Assembly: GCF_964355755.1 (NCBI RefSeq) | Contig: NC_092679.1 | Coordinates: 3,906,001 to 3,970,000, forward strand | Direction: 5' to 3' | Length of the DNA: 64,000 nt | DNA from: Antedon mediterranea | Taxonomy: Eukaryota > Echinodermata > Crinoidea > Comatulida > Antedonidae | Position numbers and translations under genes: made by a program | Notes under the pieces: model-generated | Database searches by the model: none | Told to the model about the DNA's origin: nothing | The model's input: the letters and a program-made list of their open reading frames with translations, nothing else | Part shown: positions 52,403-64,000 of the stretch, piece by piece | Layout: every line of letters begins with the position of its first letter | Numbering within the stretch: the stretch's first letter is position 1

Positions 52403-54328
52403 AGATTAGTATCGGTCAGATTAGTTTACTATGCTGACGTTTCTATGCTATATCTAAATATTAATTTGTCTTTTCGAAAGCATTTTCCACATTCTAATCA
52501 AATTTGAATATATACAGAGTAAACTTATTATTAAATTCAGCATGAAGATGAGACCATCAATCATTCGGACTCTCGCTTTTGTCAATGTCGCCCTCTACTT
52601 TGAAATAACACTGTTCTTTCATCGATGATTGCGTCGTCTACTTCGCGCGATTTGTAGTACTGTTGTATAGGCGTTGCCATACATAGAGGAATATACTTGC
52701 GAGTCGCGACACAGTTAGATGATGATGAACTAGATTAATGTTCAACTGGAGTTTGTCGTCTGCTAATTAATTTGACTTATTAACCACTATTTTCTGAGGT
52801 GAGAGGCATTCATAACTCGATCCGATCAATTATTATCTGTCAATTCAATCATACATACAACGCATCAGCATCGATGCACCGTGCCTTTTTTCAGGGCGGC
52901 GCAAAAAAACTCACGTTTTAAAACTTATTACCAATACTGACCTGACAAGTAAGGTTACAGGGCCCACCGATGTTTTCCCCACAAATAATTAAAGTTTGGA
53001 ACTGTCTCCAACAACACCAACAATTAAAAAAAAATAGAGACGTGTATAAAGTATTTTTGCTAAATGCCTAATTAAATGACGTAAAAACGATAGATCAACG
53101 AATTGGTTTTTTTTCTTAATGGGCGCTGTTTCCTTGAAGAATTCGGATTAAGAGAAAAACAGGAAATTGGTTTTTATTTAATGTTAATTTAGGAGAAGAT
53201 GAATATATATACTACGATTATTACATAACTTCAATTAAAACACGAATTGAATACTGTAGTAAGTAAGTAAACAAGAAATTATGTCAAATTTGGCAGTGAC
53301 GAGCACGCGCACAAAGAGAGACATTCACATCACATACTGATACACGAGCGTACAATTGATTGTACGCATTTGTACGCGGGCGTATATAAGATGATATAGT
53401 AAAATACATCCGAATTGTTTAGTTGTCAAAAATATATATAAATATATAATATATATCTCAATTGAGATCCAGCCACTGATACTGTCAATAATTTATATAC
53501 TTTATACAATACTGTGTATAATTATATATAAGTAGCTCTATTAATATAGGAATATTTTTGTCAATAATTTATCGCCATGCTATGCGCGTGGCTGTATGTT
53601 GGTATTTATTATTGTTCAAAACATGTTACATGAACGAAAAGTAATCATATGATTCTATCAAACACCAATAATATGACAATTATGATCTTCTGTTGGCGAA
53701 GTAAGAGCTTTACTAGGCTTGTGGGGCTTTTGGGAATCGTATTTTCAAGCACTAACTTCGTCTGTCGCAATGCAACGGAACGCTGTCCATTCAATGAACT
53801 GTTGAAATTCGCAAAGAATGCTGGGATAATATTGCGGACGATTATATGTCGCAGTGCAGCTCGTGTGACAGCCAATCAGAACAGACGACGATATCGATTT
53901 GTGAAATCACCAATGATTGATATTTAAGATGAAAAATAAATTTGACGCGCGGGAAAAATCAACACGCGGGAAATAGCCAACAGACGATTGAAGTAGCATG
54001 GTTATACTAATTCCACTTTAATATTATTTGATTTGATTACAAAGTACAAGCTCTGATCGAGAGTTTAAATGATGTGGTCAGTCAGTAATTCGTCTGCTTC
54101 AACTACGTAAAGAGTTTGATTGGAAGAACGATCAATGTATAAAAAAGAAAGAACTTCTGTGAATAAGAATTGTCATTTATTTAATTTAGTGACGACACAA
54201 TAAATGTGTGGATATACAATATTTTCCAATAGTGAAATATCAAATATAATAATTACAGAACTAACTAAAGTATTAAAGGAAAATAATATGATAACTATCT
54301 AACAATGATACTTTCATTACCGCACTAA

Positions 54329-54660
54329 AGCGTGGTTCCCACTAGCGACGCAACACAAGGACGTAAGGCAACGCAAGTGAATTGACCAATCACAAGCGAT
54401 GGCTTATTCCCTCGTGATTGCTAACTGTCTATAACTTCGCTTGTCATTGGTTAAAACGCTTGCGTTGCGTTTACGTCCTTGCGTTACGTTCTAGTGGGAA
54501 CCAAGCTTTATATAGCTTGATTTCCACTTGGACGCAACGCGACAATGTAGGTGCAACGCATGAGTAATTGACCAATCACAAGCGACAGTACGGATGGTCT
54601 ATCGCTTCGTGATTGGTTCAAAAAATTACTTGAGTAGCATCAAAGTAGGAATGAAGCTTT
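54329..54660. repeat. MITE family 2, long copy plus adjacent short copy
   Basis: The first copy (54329-54508) is nearly the same as the one at 35431. The second (54512-54660) follows directly, with ends AGCTTGATTTCCACTTGG and AAGTAGGAATGAAGC. Confidence 0.8.
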
Positions 54661-54697
54661 GTGAGTGATCTATTTATAATTTTTATTTACTAATTTT

Positions 54698-54769
54698 TAC
54701 ACTGAATGTTTGTTTTACAGAATTGTATATTGTACAATATACAATTCTGTAAAACAAACATTCAGTGTA
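54698..54769. repeat. 72-bp perfect palindrome
   Basis: Two 36-base arms meet with no spacer at 54733/54734 (centre TGTACA) and are exact inverse complements. Outside the arms the match stops at once. It lies 37 bases after a family 2 MITE, between CaM-C and CaM-D. Confidence 0.95.
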
Positions 54770-55514
54770 CAAAAGCTCAGATTAATAAAGTTAAAATTAT
54801 TTGATAATGGACACGTTTGTTTCACCAAGGCAATAATGTTAGTCTATGGGTGGCGCTGTTCTGAATGTTAAATATTGTGCGAGGAAAAACATAAACTGCT
54901 TATGTAATAATAGTATACATGCGACATTTATAATGATTTATTTCTATGATAATTTAAAACAGTTTTATTTACATTAATTAGTTGACGCGTGTAAACTCGG
55001 AACATATTTTGTTTCTGGTTTGCGCACAGAAAGAGCCAACATTTGATCGTGTGAGAATTAGGGACGCCACTTACGTCTGAATGCTAATCGCGGTCAGAAG
55101 AGGTACTCAATGCTGAGATGCCTGGATATTTGCGTAAAATTTTCGGCACAAAATATGCACACCGCGTATTTACTATTATGCTTTATTAATATTATAGCGT
55201 CATTACATCTATCGGTAAGTTCATTTATACCTCTCCGTGGTTCACTATCAATTTCTACGAGATTGCAAACCAATGCATTAATTATGTAGATTTTGCGCAT
55301 GTGTTCAATTAAAACTTTAAAAAAAAAATCTTTTTTTGTTTTATCAATAGCTTTAAATTATTGGTTGTTTTTATTAAATCTATCTTTCATCTTTATGTAG
55401 GCCTATGTTAAAGGAAATAAAAATCATAATTTGTGAACGTTTAGTATTTCATAATAGCAATATAGTATCGGAGTTTATATTCCCGACAAATTGTATAAAT
55501 GATAAAAATTCTCG

Positions 55515-55712
55515 AACAGAAGAAAGTATGATGTCATTCATTCGAATTGATTGGTCAAATTCTTTGCGATGTCCTAGACGGTGTGTTTGCTCAATCAAAC
55601 CGGTTCGAATTATCTATCGTGTGATTGGTCAAACAACGGAGGTATAATACCTTCCTGGTGAAACTATTTGCGTTGCATTTACATTCTTGTGTTGCAATGG
55701 AACCGAGCTTGA
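55515..55712. repeat. MITE family 2, strongly diverged copy
   Basis: GATTGGTCAAA arms at 55550 and 55622 and a degraded GCGTTGCATTTAC / GGAACCGAGCTTG end are visible. Probably an old copy. Confidence 0.45.
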
Positions 55713-56704
55713 GGCCCTATAATATTAATTTAAAAATTCGAACCATTAACGACTAAATTCATATATATTCTTAGTAAATATTGACACAGCTCTCATGTAA
55801 TGAAAAACATTATCATCATCATATCTTTTGATATGTGCACAAAGCATACATACCGAACAATGTTGTTTAGATTTGAATTTAATACTGCGATCACAAACTG
55901 ATTATACTGGTATTGCTATATGTAATATATATAATTTTCTCAATATAGTTATCGTTAGAGCGAAAAATCTTGAGAGTTTATAGTTTTCGGAATCACAAAT
56001 TTAAAATTAAACGTATAGAGTTGTTATTCACTCATGAGTCGTTAAATTGTTAGAGCGTTTAAACGTCAATACGCTAACAAAAACTGATGAAAATAATACG
56101 CGCGCGTAAACTTTTAGAGAATTACCAAGCGACCGTTTGGAATGTAGTTGCTACATTTGAACGGTCATGAAACATATTTCCATTGGTTACCGGTAATTTT
56201 GCAGAATAAAAAACAAACGCCCATAGCTATGAGTATAATTTAAAAATGTATAATGAAATTCTTAAATTAAGATTTGAAAGTAGATAATTGCATGTTGATG
56301 AATGTGGTAATGATGATGACAGTGGCAATCATAATCGATTAGTTTGGTTATAATGATACTAATAATGGCACCTCCACAGGCAATACAAATAAACATATGT
56401 ATCAATATTCATATTTCTTTAGCCTAATTACTTCTTTTAATCCCAATTGTGAAAACGGCTAAGTGATTCGGGAAATAATAGAACATTCAGTATACAAGAA
56501 AGGTAGCCTAATTACTTTGCGTATAATTTCATTATTAAAAGAGCAGCAATATAGAATATTTATGGAGTACCGTACCACATATATACAAACCGTGTATACA
56601 GGTATGGGAAGGATATAGCAGACTATGATTCGAACTACAAAAAAAGAAAAAAATGTTAAACTTGATTGATCAGGAGAGTATCCAATATTTAGTTTCATTC
56701 AGTA

Positions 56705-57590
56705 TTTATTTGTTCTTGTGATTTGCACGAGCTTCTTTATATACTGTTTTATGCCTGTTTTAAATGTTTCACGCTCCTGCTCTAGCCCGCTACGTCCCAT
56801 TAGGACTACTCAATCAGACGCTAAAGCAAGCAGCAGTTATAGTTCTAAGGACGACAGTTTTGCGAAAATGGAAACTCCACTATAATTTATTGATTCCAGC
56901 TGCTACAGTAGACCCCCCAAAAAACGTCTGGGAAAAGAGTCTATTAGGACATGTCATAATTACAAATCCCAAAGCATTTCTGGTATATTCACTGTCAGAT
57001 ATTTATTTAATTATTATCGAAACAGTCCATTAAAGTTTGTGTTTGTAATAGGATACTTCACACTTGAAATGTCTAGGGTGATGAAGTGACCCCCAGACTT
57101 GACCTTAGCAATAAAATTAACTAAAGTGACAGAAATTGAGTATTCACTTCTAAAAAAATTATATTTATTCACATAGGCTATAAAAAGAGAAAAGAAACCC
57201 AAAAACCATTGTCTGACAGACAATATAAGTATTTGTTGCTTTAAATTACATTTTTTCAGGTAAAATAACTATTATGTGACAATAAAATGATGACACATTC
57301 AAAAACATTTGAAATTAAAAATATTTTTCAATAAGCAAGCAGCGTTTTTTGTAAGAAATATTTCTTGTTATATTTGTAAGTGGCCTACCTTTGGCTGCGA
57401 TTTTGATATTGAATAAAAATGAAATATGTTAACCTATGGGCGGCCGCTAGGGCCAGAATAACAAACAACGATGATGCTGTCCATTCCTATGTTGTACAGT
57501 TTTAGCCCTTGCCCTTGCCTATTTAGATGTCGTCTAATTAATCATGACATTTATTTGTTCTTGTGATGTGTACGTGCTTCTTTATATACC
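56705..57590. repeat. Pair of 41-bp direct repeats about 840 bp apart
   Basis: TTTATTTGTTCTTGTGAT plus GCTTCTTTATATAC occurs at 56706-56746 and 57550-57590 with about three mismatches. The segment between has no recognisable gene. It lies 0.5-1.4 kb upstream of the CaM-D start. Confidence 0.6.
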
Positions 57591-58070
57591 CATATAAACC
57601 ACAATATTCTTCTCGCAAACCTTAGATTCCATTCTCTCTTTTCGAAAAAAAATATTATTAATCTTTGAAATTATGAAAGAAAACTACGTTTGCTTTTATA
57701 AATAAGAAAATTAATTATTTAAATGACAAACGAAAACAACGCTACTACAACGCCTATCATCATGCTATTCCACAACTCATTTATCCAATTCTGTTATTTT
57801 ATTACTCCATTGAGAAATTAAACACATTTTAATTGGTGTAATATTGCCAAGATACACATGTGTTACGCGCAACAATACGAACTCATGAATAATGCATGAT
57901 GCTAATTTAAATACAACTCTCTATAGGACAATCGGTTTGTTCATACATTTTGGTCGATCATCGTCGGCGGCTCTGTGTACGCTTATATCGCTAAGTCTTC
58001 ACTTCTGTTTCTACTATACCATACGTACGTTTAATTTTCTTTCAGTCAACTGTACACCGTCTTTTAAAAA

Positions 58071-64000
<5,930 letters not shown>

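Larger units (their letters stand above)
49156..58070. other. Intergenic region, CaM-C to CaM-D
   Basis: The longest gap between calmodulin genes (8.9 kb). It holds several family 2 MITEs, the 1.6-kb noncoding element, the 72-bp palindrome and a direct-repeat pair. Overlapping open frames on both strands at 53645-53927 are the only segment with a hint of coding-like composition; no product is recognised. Confidence 0.55.

Overview
The window is AT-rich, intron-rich metazoan nuclear DNA with long introns, many small inverted-repeat elements and a dispersed palindromic octamer (TAGGCCTA). All recognisable genes are on the plus strand. Intron density, the six-exon calmodulin layout and the repeat style suggest an invertebrate deuterostome, most likely an echinoderm. 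That assignment is inference from general character; no sequence here proves a species.

Layout. 266-11682: the 3' two thirds of a sodium-coupled solute transporter of the SLC5 family (12 exons, about 467 residues; the N-terminal part lies upstream of the window). 15288-64000: a head-to-tail cluster of four calmodulin genes, called here CaM-A (15288-26801), CaM-B (31731-38266), CaM-C (41168-49155) and CaM-D (58071 to beyond the window end). All four place introns at the same codons as far as can be seen: after the first exon, in codons 11, 59, 101 and 140 (D is visible only to its fourth exon). CaM-A is an essentially canonical calmodulin. CaM-B is the most diverged, with a longer N-terminus and a cysteine at position 26 as in plant calmodulins. 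CaM-C starts with a four-codon exon (MSGG) and has an altered C-terminus. CaM-D looks canonical, with small changes in the central linker.

The most striking pattern is in exon 3. Across the four genes it is almost identical at the DNA level, including a 74-base core with no differences, while exons 4 and 5 of the same genes differ at about 15-20 percent of bases, mostly synonymous. This points to exon-limited gene conversion or to an extra constraint on the exon 3 nucleotide sequence.

Between and inside the genes are at least five families or single copies of MITE-like inverted-repeat elements, a tRNA-derived SINE, a 44-bp minisatellite with 88-bp higher-order structure that carries repeated TGACGTAA motifs inside CaM-C intron 1, several other tandem arrays, and a 72-bp perfect palindrome between CaM-C and CaM-D. 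No RNA genes, CRISPR arrays or intact autonomous transposons were recognised. The four calmodulins would act as alternative calcium sensors. The transporter upstream has no evident functional link to them.
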